64,000 bases of DNA, from contig CP136064.1 of NCBI GenBank assembly GCA_032622095.1, positions 256,847,863 to 256,911,862 of the forward strand, read 5' to 3'. Position numbers and translations under genes: made by a program. Shown here piece by piece: positions 48,111 through 61,310 of this stretch. Source of the DNA: Siphonodentalium dalli. Its lineage: Eukaryota > Mollusca > Scaphopoda > Gadilida > Siphonodentaliidae. Position 1 is the first letter of the stretch; the number at the start of each line of letters is the position of its first letter. The notes beneath the pieces are model-generated. The model saw nothing but the letters and a program-made list of their open reading frames with translations. It did no database searches and had not been told where the DNA came from.

Positions 48111-48340
48111 AGGATTAGGGTTAGGGATTAGGTATGTGCGCCTGCAATGGGAATCTGTTATTCTATTATTTTAACTAAATGTTTACTGACATGTGAAACA
48201 TCTTAGTGTTTTTAAAAAACGGGGTGTATCCTTAGTCCCATTGGGACAGTCACACCTCTAGTGAAATCTGAAAGATTGACATTTGGGGAAACTTTTTACG
48301 CAAAAAAATATCATCCGACAGGCAGGGAATTTGCCTTTAA

Positions 48341-48732
48341 CCCTTTACCCAACAAACCGGCCAAAACCGGCCAAATAAAGATTCAACAGCCTAAAATATC
48401 TTCGGTCTGTCTCAATAGAACCATACACATATGGATATCATTGGAACCGGCTTCTTGACCACATTGTGATAGTTACAGGTATGCCCTGTGCCAATGCATT
48501 CTCTTATATATGCGAGTCGACCATAGGTCGCCTCGCATATATAAGAGAATGCATTGGCCTAAAAAAAATCTTTTTGTAACACTTTTTACCATTTTTTCTT
48601 ACATTCTTTAACAATTTTATAATTTTTAATGTGTTAAGCCAATGCATTCTCTTATATATGCGAGGCGACCTATGGTCGACTCGCATATATAAGAGAATGC
48701 ATTGGCACAGGGCCCTTCTGTTGGGTAAATGG
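48341..48732 (+). mobile_element. Class 1 MITE
   Basis: TTAA at 48337 and 48733. Hairpins at 48486 and 48635. The right terminus has one change (GGGTAAATGG). Confidence 0.94.
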
Positions 48733-48736
48733 TTAA

Positions 48737-50004
48737 ATCTTATGTTTGTGTAACTAGTGTCAGAACTGCACTAAAAATAATGTCATATTTTAGACCACAC
48801 CATACAATTTAAACTTCACTGCAGAGGGTTAATTACTGTGTCAGTGTTTATTTACCTATGGGAATTTATAGAGTAGAGGTGTGTTTGTTGTGCTAAAAAA
48901 CACAAAGGGCTATTGACCAATCATGGCCCATCTATTTTATTCTCGCCTATATATTGCGCCGCATCCGTTGGAGGGCGCTCTAAACCATATTTACACCACT
49001 GTAACCTTCACAAAATCCGTCATAGATGGCTATATCTGCTGTATTCTTCTGAATGATAAATATTGGAATTACAGCGTAGGTGTCTTTGATTTGTTTGCCG
49101 CTTTTTAGAGTGTTGAAATACGACGAGTTACTGTTCGTAGCTGGGAGTGAGAGCAAGCTATGGTCGCTGTCTCATTGAGGGAACATTCCGCTTTACGAAA
49201 GTAGGTTTTGAATATAGGATATCATCATCAACTGGGCCCATAAATTCATTCATCTGAGGGAGGATATGTTAATTTTTTTTCAAAAACCAATAAATTCGGG
49301 TTGATAGTACCTTCCGGGTTGGTGATACCTGGTATACGCGGGTGTTGAAGTAAGATATCCTTTTTCAGTTATCAGATTTTTTGGTACGTTCCATGAGTTT
49401 ACTCGGAGCAGCCCCCGAACAACTACCTATAAAGCCGTTTACTCGATTACGCGACCCCTGGCTGCGCGGTGATGTGTTTACGTTCGTTGTCATGACGCGG
49501 TGCTCATTCAAAATGTGTTAACCGATCAGCGGCGGATGCTGATGATTCTAAAACCAAAGATAACAACTATAGACCAATCAGAAAGCGTGTTTCAGAAACA
49601 AACATTCAACTTGAATTACAATATTGTATAAACTGAATGCTTTGAACAATCTTGTGACGTCATAACGATGTTCTAAATTAAAACCAATTGACCAGAGCAG
49701 AGGAATGTCACAATGACACTAATTTAAATAATGCAGATCGACAACGGATCAGCACCACTTTATATACTTTACCCGAATATCAGCTATTTTTGTTTCTTTA
49801 CGTTTATATATTTATTGTTTTAGGCGGTCGATAAAATTATTAGGGGCGTAGGTCGGCGATAATGGCTGACTGATTACCTGAAACATCACTACTTTTTAAG
49901 TCTAATAGAAAATGATCATATACGTGGAAATACTGTACGCAGTCGTGGCAACCACCATCCATTGAACAATTAAATGTCGTCGTATAAATATTTTACCACT
50001 TCTA
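48737..50004. other. No clear feature
   Basis: Nothing recognised; a short GC-richer stretch near 49400-49550 has no exon-like homology. Confidence 0.4.
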
Positions 50005-50262
50005 TACTAAATGGATTCTCCCACTCAGTTATAACTAGTATATATTCGAATTGTCTATTATTCATCTAGAGGTGTGTTCGTGCAATAAAAAAGGACGACA
50101 GGCAGAATGAAACATAATACATAGGCGCAGAATGATTCGCGTTCATCGGTGGGAAATGTTCAGATAATAAGTTCAACAAACGACCTATTTGTTGAACTTA
50201 TTATCTGAACATTTTCTATGGGAACTACTCGTCAATGAGTATTTAATAAAGAAATGGTTCCT
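50005..50262 (-). mobile_element. MITE with ACTACTCGTCAATGAG end, copy 2
   Basis: Hairpin AAATGTTCAGATAATAAGTT with complement, then GGGAACTACTCGTCAATGAG. Best match for the sequence at the exon d acceptor. Confidence 0.75.
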
Positions 50263-50515
50263 TTATATAACAGTCCCGTATGGAGCCTCGCGCGAACCTT
50301 AGCAGACGACAGTCATCAGTGAATCATTATCTCTGTCTGTGGCTCCATAGAGTGTCATCAAGGAGTGTTTAGTAAAGAAAGGGTTCCTTTATATAACACT
50401 CACATATGGAGCCTCACACGAACCTAAGCAGACGACAGACATCATTGCATCATCATCTCTGTATGGGGCACCATAGAGTGTCACCAATGAGTATTTAGTA
50501 AAGAAAGGGTTCAAT
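50263..50515. repeat. Two tandem copies of a 125-bp unit
   Basis: Each unit holds GGTTCCTTTATATAACA, GCAGACGACAG, and CCATAGAGTGTCA, and ends GTAAAGAAAGGGTTC. The GCAGACGAC string also occurs inside class 2 MITEs. Confidence 0.75.
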
Positions 50516-51227
50516 TATGATTAATTTCCCCGAATTGAGGAATGTGGTGATGAGTTGTGCAGACGGCCGTTGCGCAGCCCACGATTGATTTATTGGCCAA
50601 ATACTCCGCCTGACAGACGACTATCGGCACGACAAAATTTCTGGAAATTGTGCGAAAAGTTCCAAAGACAGTGCTAAATCAGGGCACATCATTAAATATA
50701 ACCACTTCGCGAAGATGTTTATCTGTCGCCGGTCATTAATTCGATGATAAACTGCAATCGCCTTCACGTTCAGATGGTGCATGATACCTTTGAATTTAAA
50801 TGCGAATGAACATGTTGCCTGTTATCAGACACTCAATCTGGTCTCAGGTTATGTTTTTGTCGTTGTGGTTGAGATAGTATTTCAGAGATCCTCCATGTTC
50901 CAGGTTATTAATTCGATGATTAATTTAAACGCATTCACGTTTAGATGGTGCATTTCAACTTTGAGTTGAAACCAGAATACACCACACGTTGCCTAATATC
51001 AGACACTCATCATGGTCTTATGCGTATATAGTATGTGTTGTTGTTGTGGTTGGATATTGGTGGTGTGGGGTGTGTGTGTATATATGCCCTCCAAAAAGAC
51101 AAAACATCAATGCAGAGAGACTGTTTCTGTGTGAACAAGGGTTCGACATGCTGTAGGTCCAATGACCTGTCACTATATTTCGTCGTAGAAAACGATATGG
51201 TGCCAGAATATGAACGGAAACAGGCAT

Positions 51228-51395
51228 ATAAAACGCATCTGTGCCACAGCTAACTACGTGCGAAGAAAACATTCTGTAGTTCTACCTGTAGCGAATACTT
51301 TACCGGAATTTGCATGTAAATAGCGTGCAATTTATCTCGTAAGAATCAATCATACCGGTATTTGAAGGTAAATGCCAGTAGCACCGTTACAAGTG
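51228..51395 (+). repeat. Dispersed repeat, copy 2 (AAAACGCATCTGTGCCACA)
   Basis: Diverged direct copy of 41025-41185. Confidence 0.65.
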
Positions 51396-51574
51396 GAACT
51401 ACATAAATTTTACTTCTCATGCCATTCGCTTTGGCAAAGATGCATGTTATATGCACGGTTCCGTCAATATTCTGGCACCATGTGGTTTTATATGATGAAA
51501 TGCCTGAAAAATATACCGTGAATACTTGCCAGCGTATGAACGTACCCTATCTATCTACCTATCTGTCATTTTTT

Positions 51575-51796
51575 TTAGGCCAATGCATTCTCTTATATAT
51601 GCGAGGCGACCTATGGTCGACTCGCATATATAAGAGAATGCATTGGCACAGGGCATAACTGTAACCATCACAATGTGGTCAATGAGCCGGTTCCAATGAT
51701 ATCCATATTTGTATGGTGTTATTGAGACAGACCCAAGATAATTTAGGCTGTTGCAGCTTTATTTGGCCGTTTTTGGCCGGTTTGTTGGGTAAAGGG
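51575..51796 (-). mobile_element. Truncated class 1 MITE
   Basis: One hairpin at 51578 and the whole long arm to GGGTAAAGGG next to TTAA at 51797. The other half is missing. Confidence 0.9.
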
Positions 51797-51800
51797 TTAA

Positions 51801-52884
51801 ATATATAACTCTGAATCACCTAATACTTGGTAAGGTTAGTCTTTGTCACGAAGACAGCGAACTAATTTTTCAGGCCGTCCAAACCTTTATCAATAAGTAC
51901 AATCGTTTTAAGTAACCCTTTATTGATCCCCATTCTTGAAATCCGTATTGATTCGTTTTCATATCGGTTGTGTTTTTTTTCTTTTCCACATCATCTTGTC
52001 TCTCGGGTAATGCCATGAGGGATAAAAGGTGTCAGCCCCATTCCTCAATCCATTTTCCACCCCTACCACACCCATGCAATAACATGCATAACGCATAGCA
52101 CATTGTTCTTCATTTTTTCTGATTTACTGTATACATATCCACACTTAATGATGTTTTGCTTCTTTCTGTTGTTCATATTTACTGCCACACATTGTACTAG
52201 ATATATTTTGTATCGGAGCGGGCCTAGCCTAATTGGCCAGCACTTGTGCCCCTATCCTTATTGTCACATTTATTATTTGGCAATAAAAATATGTTTAACT
52301 AAATACATACTTTACAACTGATCGGAGAATCCATTTACAAAAGAAAGGGGTAAAACTCGTAGAATCTAAACCTATCTGAATTCTCAAGTTCGCTCTTTTC
52401 GGCATAAAATATCCGCTGGTGTCATGTATTGATCTACCTTGCTAGTATTTGAATTCGGTCAGTACTATCTTTCGCTCATTTTTGAATTCGCGCCCTTTGA
52501 ACTTACAGACCCTGCTGCGCGAATTAAAACTGACAAAATATTTCGTCACAGTCTTGTATCTGATGACAGTTTCAGTTCTTAATCGTTCCTGAAGATGACG
52601 CTCTATTCGTGAATTTTCAAAAAATCACAATTTGAAGGAAAACATCATTATACTTTTTAACCAATGTATGCTAAAATATGCAAAGAAAATGTTTTATTTA
52701 CTTTCTCGCAGACAGTAATGAGTTCAAATGGTAGTTTTGGATAATGCAGTATGTTTTTGTCAATATTTCCTGACAAACTCTCTATCGACCGACCTCAAAA
52801 AAGTTGTTTATATATTTTTTTTAAACCACTGTTTATATAATTAGAACCTGTCTCTCATAAGTGAGTGTAAACATGTGTTATAGT
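51801..52884. other. No clear feature
   Basis: AT-rich; 52214-52245 faintly resembles a tRNA A box but lacks a B box. Confidence 0.4.
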
Positions 52885-53220
52885 AATTTATCACATGATT
52901 AGCACTATTTTCCGATGTAATATTCGAGCGTAATAGACACGTGTAATATCGTCGCGTGTAATGACGTCACGCTGCTCTTTGGGACAATGATCGCTGGCTG
53001 CAGTTAATTGTTGTTTTCGATAGAATTTTAGCGATTATATGATCATGTGATAAAAAGTATCTCAAACTCGTTCTATTTTATACGTAATTTATCAACCTCG
53101 TCCACTAAATTCTATTTGAGCCTCGGTAAACCTCGGCTCAAATCGAATTTAGTGAACTCGGTTGACAAATTCCGTATAAAATAGTAACTCGTTTGAGATC
53201 CTCTATATAACAGATTGGTT
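52885..53220 (-). mobile_element. Palindromic MITE, family P, copy 2
   Basis: Reverse copy of 2205-2545. The palindrome has arms TCCACTAAATTCTATTTGAG. Confidence 0.78.
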
Positions 53221-53317
53221 ATAGAGGATAATGATTTTCCCTTTCAATTTTAAAGTTTGAAATTGAGATATTTTGAAAATTCACGAATAGGGTGCCTCCT
53301 GAACGACAATCATGATG

Positions 53318-53925
53318 AAAATGTACATCGAGTAAAACATAACTGCGTTAACTGAGTAAAACATAACTGCGTTAACTGAGTAAAACATAACTGCGTTAAC
53401 TGAGTAAAACAGAACTGCGTTAACTGAGTAAAACAGAACTGCGTTAACTGAGTAAAACATAACTGCGTTAACTGAGTAAAACAGAACTGTGTTAACTGAG
53501 TAAAACATAACTGCGTTAACTGAGTAAAACGTAACTGCGTTAACTGAGTAAAACATAACTGCGTTAACTGAGTAAAACATAACTGCGTTAACTGAGTAAA
53601 ACATAACTGCGTTAACTGAGTAAAACGTAACTGCGTTAACTGAGTAAAACATAACTGCGTTAACTGAGTAAAACATAACTGCGTTAACTGAGTAAAACGT
53701 AACTGCGTTAACTGAGTAAAACATAACTGCGTTAACTGAGTAAAATATAACTGCGTTAACTGAGTAAAACATAACTGCGTTAACTGAGTAAAACGTAACT
53801 GCGTTAACTGAGTAAAACATAACTGCGTTAACTGAGTAAAACATAACTGCGTTAACTGAGTAAAACATAACTGTGTTAATCGAGTAAAACATAAATGTAT
53901 TAATTGAGTAAACATAACTGTGTTA
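53318..53925. repeat. 24-bp minisatellite
   Basis: About twenty-five copies of ATAACTGCGTTAACTGAGTA plus AAAC. Being a multiple of three, it leaves two long - strand frames open. These are not genes. The unit contains a GTTAAC palindrome. Confidence 0.97.
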
Positions 53926-54356
53926 TCATTTTGTTATGAAGATGGGTGTTTGTGCGTGCTCCAAATAATCATTCTGATATTTAAACAGTAATGGATATAA
54001 TTTAAATATTCTCGAACGAAGTAAAGCTACCATCACGCAGATTTCTGGGTTATGAAAAATCAACACTTCGCTGTGTGTGTTTGTTGGCATAATAACATGT
54101 AACTTTGGCTAACATAACATGTAACCACTGTGTCATTTCATATGGTGTCCGCATATGAATATCATTGTATTTTCAATTCAGTATAATTGTGTGGCTAATT
54201 ATCATATCCCTTGTATTTTCCCTGTGGTTCGGTAGTATTACTAGGTTTCGCTGTTTTAAATTCGCGCACTGATGGGTGCGTTAAAAATAGTACTGCGCGA
54301 ATTAAAAATATTCAATACGAGTGAGCCTCAGCGAGGGGTTTGTTTTTCGTCTGATA

Positions 54357-54408
54357 TCCACCCCGTCGTCAGATCCACCCCGTCGTCAGATCCACCCCGT
54401 CGTCAGAT
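54357..54408. repeat. 17-bp repeat, three copies
   Basis: GATCCACCCCGTCGTCA in tandem. Confidence 0.85.
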
Positions 54409-54634
54409 AACTGAACGTATCCGCACACATTGATTAGGAATCAAGGGACCCCAATATTTACAATGAAATTGGGTAACTTCTTTGGACCGCGTGACAATTG
54501 ATTTTGTCCAGAATTGTGTAGTAATTTTGAGTTGTGAATGGTCTATTTTGACCAACATCTTCATCCAGCAGAACATAGCTGCAGAAATACGATGAATTTT
54601 GCAAGATTGAATCCACAACAAAGTATTGCGAAAA

Positions 54635-54848
54635 CCCTGTGCCAATGCATTATTTTATATATGCGAGTCTCCCATACGGAGCCTCGCATATAAGAGAATA
54701 CATTGGGCCAAACAATATTACGTTGACCTTGTAAGCCAATGCATTCTCTTAGATATGCGAGGCTCCCTGTGGGGGACTCGCATATATAAGAGGATGCACT
54801 GACATAGGATATTTAGTTCTGTACCAGACAGCTCCCGCGATGAAATGG
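54635..54848. mobile_element. Diverged double-hairpin MITE
   Basis: CCCTGTGCCAATGCATTATT and GCCAATGCATTCTCTTAGAT hairpins have decayed centres (TCTCCCATACGGAGCC). The right end is GATGAAATGGTTAA. Confidence 0.75.
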
Positions 54849-54851
54849 TTA

Positions 54852-55414
54852 ACAATGGGTGGAAGCACATGACTTTTATCTGGAAACAAATTACCATTAT
54901 ATCAGTTATACCATTACCACAGATCCTCACAAGACCAGGCCTAATAATATGGTGCCGGACAATTACAGAATGAGGTCCCCAGAGGGGGAATTTAGTGACG
55001 TTATAAACGAGTTAGCATCACTAAATTCACCCTATGGGGACCTCATTCTGCTTAGGCATCATTTTTGGATAGTATCTTTATTATCAAATTAACAACTTTT
55101 TGTTATTTTTTCAGAATCTTCTTTACAAATATTATGTTTCCTTATTATCTCTGTACATTGCATAATCGAGATGCCCAATGGGTGCCCATCACAATATTTA
55201 CCATACGCATGGGAACTTAAATCTCAGTCTATATGTCTCCCATAGCAGAATGAGGTCCCCAGGGGGATGAATTGTGTGATGCTAGTCCGCTATCACCCTT
55301 TGGGGACTCATTCTGCAAATATTCCCAGGCCTTGTCTTGTGATACAATGTATATCACTTATTGTAACGGTAATTCGTTTCCAGATAAAATTCATGTGGTT
55401 CCACCCATTGTTAA
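54852..55414. mobile_element. TTAA-flanked composite palindromic element
   Basis: Termini CAATGGGTGGAAGCACATGA and its inverted partner near 55395 sit between TTAA sites. Inside are two GAATGAGGTCCCC palindromes (54966-55051, 55245-55318). Confidence 0.82.
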
Positions 55415-56809
55415 CCCTTTCATGACCGGAGCTGCGCTGGTGCAGAATTAAAGATCATGTGCCAGTGCAGTCTCTTATATACAAGACCCGCATTTTAGAT
55501 ATGTGCCATGTGTGGAGGAAATAATAAGGATGCGTTCGGTTGTATATACGATATTGTAACATCTACTTGTGTGAAACTTTTGTGTTTTTGTGTTCCCGTC
55601 GAACAATGTTTCAGTCATCCAAGACATTTTTGTCATCTGCTGGATGCATTTGCTGTGATTTTGCGGAACGTTTGGACACACATTTTCGCATCCACTGGAC
55701 GGTGGCGAAATTCCCTCAAGCTGTAGCGGTAACGTTGGGAGCTTGAAATGCATGTGTGACGTCATTATTTTCATTATCGATGCCCAATATAAAAATGTGC
55801 GAACAAGACTTCCAGAAGCGTTGTCGTTTCGGTATTTTTACCAGCACTGGAATTTGAGATTAAATCCTGAGTTAAATGTTGTGCTCTATGATTTTTAGGA
55901 CGTCGAATCTGTTATTTCGTCAACTGACTTATGTAGCAGTTTCTGAAACGTTGTCTTGTTTGTTGATACTTCCTCCATAATTTGAGGCTATATTGAGATG
56001 CGTCTTATGCTTTATGATTATAGGACGTCGAATCTGTTACTTCGTTGGTTGATTTCTCCAAAACAGAAGAAATTCTCCAGAAATATGACTCGTATATATA
56101 GCATTGTTCCATGTTATTCGGCCGCCTCGTAACTCACACATCCAGACATTAACACAGAATTGCCCTGGGAAAGAAAATAAGAGTTTGTGGTTCAGAGAGT
56201 GTTATAATATTGAGAACCAGAGTGTGACACGACTAGCCGACTACAGACTGATTGACATGTGAAGAAACTTAATTATACGCGGAACTCCATTCACAAAGTC
56301 CGGGAAATGAGAATCAGTTTTCTGAACATTATAGCATTATAGGTCACAAATTCCACGACAGCGTGTCACAGGGGACGAGTTCGTCCGCACGCGAATGGAC
56401 AATTTACATGGTTCCGTATACAGTATGTAAAGATTGTGTGATAAGCAAAACACTCAACACCGTGAGGATTTTATTTTTTAGGAGAGTGGTTCACCGTGAC
56501 CAATTCAACACCCAAAATCTTGAATAGCGACGACTATCCATCGCTATTGTTTAATTAACAATGGTGGTTTCAATTTAATCCAAAACATCACTTAAAAACG
56601 ACAAGAATCACGCGACACACCAGTGGATAACCCGTAATCACCGCAAACCTTCTATATATGCAACGGGAATAGCATTACACAGGATTGCAATTTCCGAAAA
56701 AAATCATTTTCACGGTCACCAAAAGTTTGAATTATTAATATTTAGTTACTATACTGTTATAAAATAAATAGAAATATCGCAAAATATCCTTAGTTGTTAT
56801 TGGTGTTTT
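55415..56809. other. No clear gene
   Basis: Starts with a TTAACCCTTTCATGACCGGA MITE end, whose relatives are near 40880 and 63428. A direct repeat around TAGGACGTCGAATCTGTTA occurs at 55897 and 56020. Confidence 0.45.
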
Positions 56810-57260
56810 GTGGCGATTCTCAGTGCATGGTTCCCAGTTATTCTCAGTGGTTCTCTGTGATTCTCAGTGGTTCGCGGGTGATTCTCAGTTATTCGCGGTG
56901 ATTCTCGGTGGCTCGTGGTGATTCTCAGTGGTTAGCGGCGATTCTCCGTGCATGGTTCCCGGTAATTCTTGGTGAGCCCTGGTCCCCCATCACTCTTGAC
57001 AGCGGGGTTTAAGAGAACGTGTACCTCGGTGTTTATAATCGACATCCAAGTACTAAATTGTATCCCCTTTGCACCGGAGATAACGATTTTGTCCCCGCAA
57101 CAATAGCCGACTCCTACTAAAAGCCGACAGCGCCAATGCTCCGTCTCAGGGTTCAAAAAGGGACATCCAGGTATTAAATCTCCATGTACCCCACGGTGTT
57201 TCAGGAGAAAACGATAGCCGGGTCCCACTAAAAGCCGACCGCACCGATCGTATCCGACCA
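56810..57260. repeat. Imperfect GC-rich repeats
   Basis: First, about seven copies of a 20-bp GTGATTCTCAGTGGTTCGCG-like unit (to 56960). Then two copies of an 85- to 120-bp block around CCACTAAAAGCCGACxGCxCC, which is open on the - strand. Confidence 0.7.
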
Positions 57261-58129
57261 TATGCCCCCATGAGTCCGAACGAGATGGTTCTAAAACCGA
57301 CCGTATCGCCCCTCTATTGTGTCGACCTCTCGTTCGTCGACGTCATATTCTCGCGAGAGTATCGTAGGTACACACTAAATCGTGTATCCCAGTTGCGGGT
57401 CTTATCAGCTTTGGCAGAAGTATAACTGAATGATTTAATCTTACTAGACAAATGTGTACACAAACAACCATTGCATAATACCAAATTCGAAAAACTACAA
57501 TTATAATTGGAGCCTCTCCGATGAAACGACACTGGAATTCAACGAAGAACAAGGCGTTCCGATTCCTAATCCACTATCCATTTGAAAATTAATATGCGTT
57601 GCCTGTTGAGCGTGCATAAACAAATTCAAATTTTTTAGTTCGATAATCAACATGGTCGTACGCCATAATTAAATTGATTAAATTAAATTTCAATTACACT
57701 TCAATAAAGTTCTAACCAGTAATCGGATCAGAACTGAGAGGTCGTCCGATTTTTTCACATGGCGATATGCCATAATTTCTTGTTGTTTTTGGTTTAAACA
57801 TGTTTATTACCAATAAGTATATTACAATACAGATTGGCATTGGGATTGGAGGACAAGTGCGATCCACTTATGCACAACACCCTCTCCCAATTACCGTTAT
57901 AACACTGATATATAATAATTTGGGTTGTCAACACAATAGGTATAACATATTTACAAGTGTATACATATATCATTGTACATTATTAGAAGTATAGTTTGTA
58001 TAGTTTCACCACCCCACCAATTCTACATAATTTCAATAAGATTATCGAGTAGCTGTTTTAAATGTGATACATGTACCTCATTGTGCATTGATAACATTTT
58101 ACAATTTGTATCTTGATGCGAGCGTCTTA

Positions 58130-59009
58130 ATAGAACTTTGTCGGATTTTCCTCTTGCGTTGTATCTCGTAAGTAATTTTGCACAGCTTTAAAGATATTTT
58201 CATTTTCTAATTGTATTAAGTTCGGGTCACCAAATAGTAATGTTTTAACTGAATGTATATTAAAACGCATAAGATTATTACGAAGTGAAATTCTTTCTTC
58301 AAAGTGTAGGTGGCATTCAAAAAAATAGTGGAAAGCGTTTTCTACAGAATGTCCACACCTGCATGTAGCAGAGATTGCTATACAATTTTGAAGTTTATCT
58401 GCTTGTAAATTACTACATTCACACCTCAGTTTACAATGAAGGGTGTTTAATAGCCGTTTACCATATGAAAAATATGTTGGAATGGCTTAGTTACTAAATA
58501 TGTTTTAATGGCTTAGTTACTAGTGCTTTTTTTAACCTATCGAGTGGAATGTTTCTTACTTTTTTTTCATCCAATTTGTTCCAATCCATGACGCAAGTGG
58601 GGAAGAAAGTTTTATCTGTTCTTTTGCTATTAGAAATGGGACGATTTAAATTCGATGCATTTCTCAGTTCGTAATCACATTTATCCTTAACTTTTGATGG
58701 GAGAAGCTGAGTTAAGTCGGCGGGGGCTTTGCCGTTTGCAATGTTGAAAAATATACTCATTCGTTTAACATACCGCCTACTTTCCAACTTCTCCCATCCG
58801 AGTTCAGTGAGCAACCGATCATGAGGGACAGATTTTGTACATCCTGTAACTATACGCGCAGCTTCGATCTGTATATCATCTAGTCTTTTTAATAGATAGT
58901 CAGGTGCTCCAAACCACACACAACTAGCATACTCCATTAATGGGCGGACGTGATATAAATATAATATTTCGAGAGTCTGACGGTTGAGAAGATATTTCAG
59001 TTTTCTCAT
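58130..59009 (-). pseudogene. LINE C-terminal domain
   Basis: LKYLLNRQTLEILYLYHVRP, LMEYASCVWFGAPDYLLKRL and TELGWEKLESRRYVKRM form the thumb and tail. After a short local duplication near 58490-58525 the frame shifts to LLNTLHCKLRCECSNLQADK and CRCGHSVENAFHYFFEC, a finger-like Cys/His motif. Confidence 0.85.
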
Positions 59010-59276
59010 TTGGGAAAGTCTTGCATAGGCTTTAGTACATATATTTTCGATATAAATATTCCATGATAATTCTTCTGAGATTTCAATACCCAGGTGTGTG
59101 TGACTGTGCGAATAATCAAGAGTAGCTCCTTTGACAACTATATATATCTGGTTTTGTAATATTTTCTATACTTGTAAACAGCAGTACTTTCGTTTTGGCA
59201 CTATTTAATTTGACTATCCACTTTTCAGCCCATTCAATGATTTTCGTTATTTATCGACGATTCTAAAGTTTGTAGA

Positions 59277-60400
59277 TCAGAGTTTGCATTCATGAGGCAT
59301 ATATCGTCGGCAAATAGTCTTAGCTCGGGACTCTGAATTGTCCGCAGTGTCATTTATATATATGAGAAACATAAGAGGCCCGATTATGGATCCTTGAGGG
59401 ACTCCTGCTGTTATAGGTGCGTATTTGGAAAAAACTGGAGTTAATTCGTACTCGTTGTTTGCGATTGTCAAGGTAGTTCACAGACCATTTAAGAATATCT
59501 CCTTTAATACCATACTTATCGAGCTTATGTATAAGACCACGATGCCACACTTTGTCAAAGGGGCTTTGGAAATATCACAGAATACTGCACATGTCGTATC
59601 ACCTTTATCAAGCGGTTCTACTATATTATGAATAATTTCTATCAGTTGTAGTCCCGTTGCATGAGCGGGGATAAACCCAGACTGGTGCGAATATAAGCGA
59701 TCTCTGGATTTCAAATGTGTAAAACAATTATTGTGAACGACTCTTTCGAGAACTTTCCCAACACAACTGAGAAGTGAAATGGGTCTGTAATTATTTGGAT
59801 CTTGTGCTTTTCCTTTTTTGAACAATGGTATGACATCAGCACGTTTCCATGTGTCCGGAAAACAACAGCTCTTAAACGATTTATTAATTATTTTGAGTGG
59901 TTTGCATACTGAGCTGTGGGTTTCCTTTAACATTTTGTTACTGATAACATCCGGACCATTGGCTTTATTTGTGAATAAGGATTTGAGAATAGTTGAAATT
60001 TCATCTTCGGATGTTTCTATCGAGCTTATATTTGATGATGTTCTATTTGCGAAATTGGGAATAGATTCCGAACTGTCTATGGTGCTATTCATTATAAACA
60101 TTTTGTTCAACAGTTCAGCCTTTTCTTCATCAGAATCATAAAATGAATTATCAAACTCTAGAGTTGGGATTTTACTCTTATTAGAAAAAATTGTTAAGCA
60201 GCTGTTTCACGACATGCCAGAATTGCTTTGGATCTGTGTTGAGTTTCAAATTTTCATCCAGATTTAACATATATTTCTCTTTTGCCAATTTTTTCATGTT
60301 GTTTATCTTATTTCGAATTTGTTTATACTTGTCCCAGTATCCCGTTCCGTGATCAGATAGCCAGGGGAAGTCCGGTCGGTGCCTCTTTTTTTTTGCGTTC
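59277..60400 (-). pseudogene. LINE reverse transcriptase fragments
   Basis: In order: linker LAKEKYMLNLDENLK and TDPKQFWHVVKQLLN; WKRADVIPLFKKG; NNYRPISLLSCVGKVLERVV; QSGFIPAHATGLQLIEIIHN; CAVFCDISKA with the first catalytic Asp, then a shift to [40 protein letters not shown]; and, in yet another frame near 59326-59270, [18 protein letters not shown] with the catalytic Asp pair. The residues remain but the frames do not join. Confidence 0.9.
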
Positions 60401-60435
60401 CTGGCGAATCGGCCGTAATACGGGTTCACATGCAA

Positions 60436-61310
60436 TGGCGGTTGTGATATTGGGAATGGACCTACGGTACAGGTCTAGTATGCACGACAGTGCAAGAACC
60501 ATATCGGTAGGACTCCTGGGGCGGTGCGCTCGGGTACGGTTGGGTGCGGTCGGGTGCGGTCGGCTTTTATTGTGACCGCAATAGCCATAGGCTACAGCCT
60601 CAATTTACTTGGGCTTTTCACAGGTTCTCACATTAATTCACCCAAATAATAATAATTCAGTAACCTATATATGGATCCGGCGACATGTGACGTCAAACTC
60701 GGCGTACGATAACAACGTCACGATTGGTTGAAACTGCCAGTTCAAGGGTCATTCATATATTTACCCCAGATATTTAACTTGCTCACCCCCACCCCCCATG
60801 TTTCGCCCACGTTTTTTTAGACGACCACGATTAAATCATAAGTGGAGGCGGCCCCTACGATCTTTCCATGTACGATTTTTACGCATACACGACTGCGATT
60901 CCGTAACCAAGGATATGCCACGATTTCACATGTAAAACCACAGTGCTTGATATTAATGTTTTACCCGCGAACTTGTTACTACTCACGACGGAAAACTTTC
61001 TACTTACGATTGAATCGTGGTCATCTGAACGTTCACTTAAAACCCACTGTCAATGGTGATGGGGTACATGGTGTTTGAATTCGGCGTTGTATATCCAATC
61101 ATATTGCTATTTATAACCGGATGTGGGGATAAAAAAAAAACCCTATTAGGCAAATGTGGGATATAATACATTTGCATGCTAACAAGATATACCGTGGTAT
61201 AGGCTTACCCCACGGTATCCTGCTAGACTGTAAAACGGTTAATACAATTAAGAGCTTAGGCAGAAATTGGCAAGTGATATGTTCTGCATACCTGTGTGAT
61301 GCCCATGGTA
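60436..61310. other. No clear feature
   Basis: Contains a short GGGTGCGGTCGGGTGCGGTC tandem near 60540. No exon recognised on either strand up to the terminal exon at 61311. Confidence 0.4.

Larger units (their letters stand above)
58130..60400 (-). mobile_element. 5'-truncated LINE, degraded
   Basis: On the - strand it holds the end of the inter-domain linker, the RT and the C-terminal domain. No endonuclease or ORF1 is present. At least four frameshifts separate the pieces, so it is inactive. Unlike the 7-11 kb LINE it carries RADVIPLFKKGKAQDPNNYR and FADD, so it belongs to another family. Confidence 0.9.

Noticed and set aside
48112-48132. Interstitial telomere repeat
   Set aside because: Only about two TTAGGG-like units, within chance for this region.
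52205-52275. tRNA-like A box
   Set aside because: No B box, no terminator and no clover leaf.
53281-53915. Two overlapping 200-residue proteins
   Set aside because: Both are translations of the same 24-bp minisatellite in different frames.
56932-57261. 109-residue - strand protein
   Set aside because: It spans imperfect internal repeats and resembles no family; non-coding repeat is more likely.
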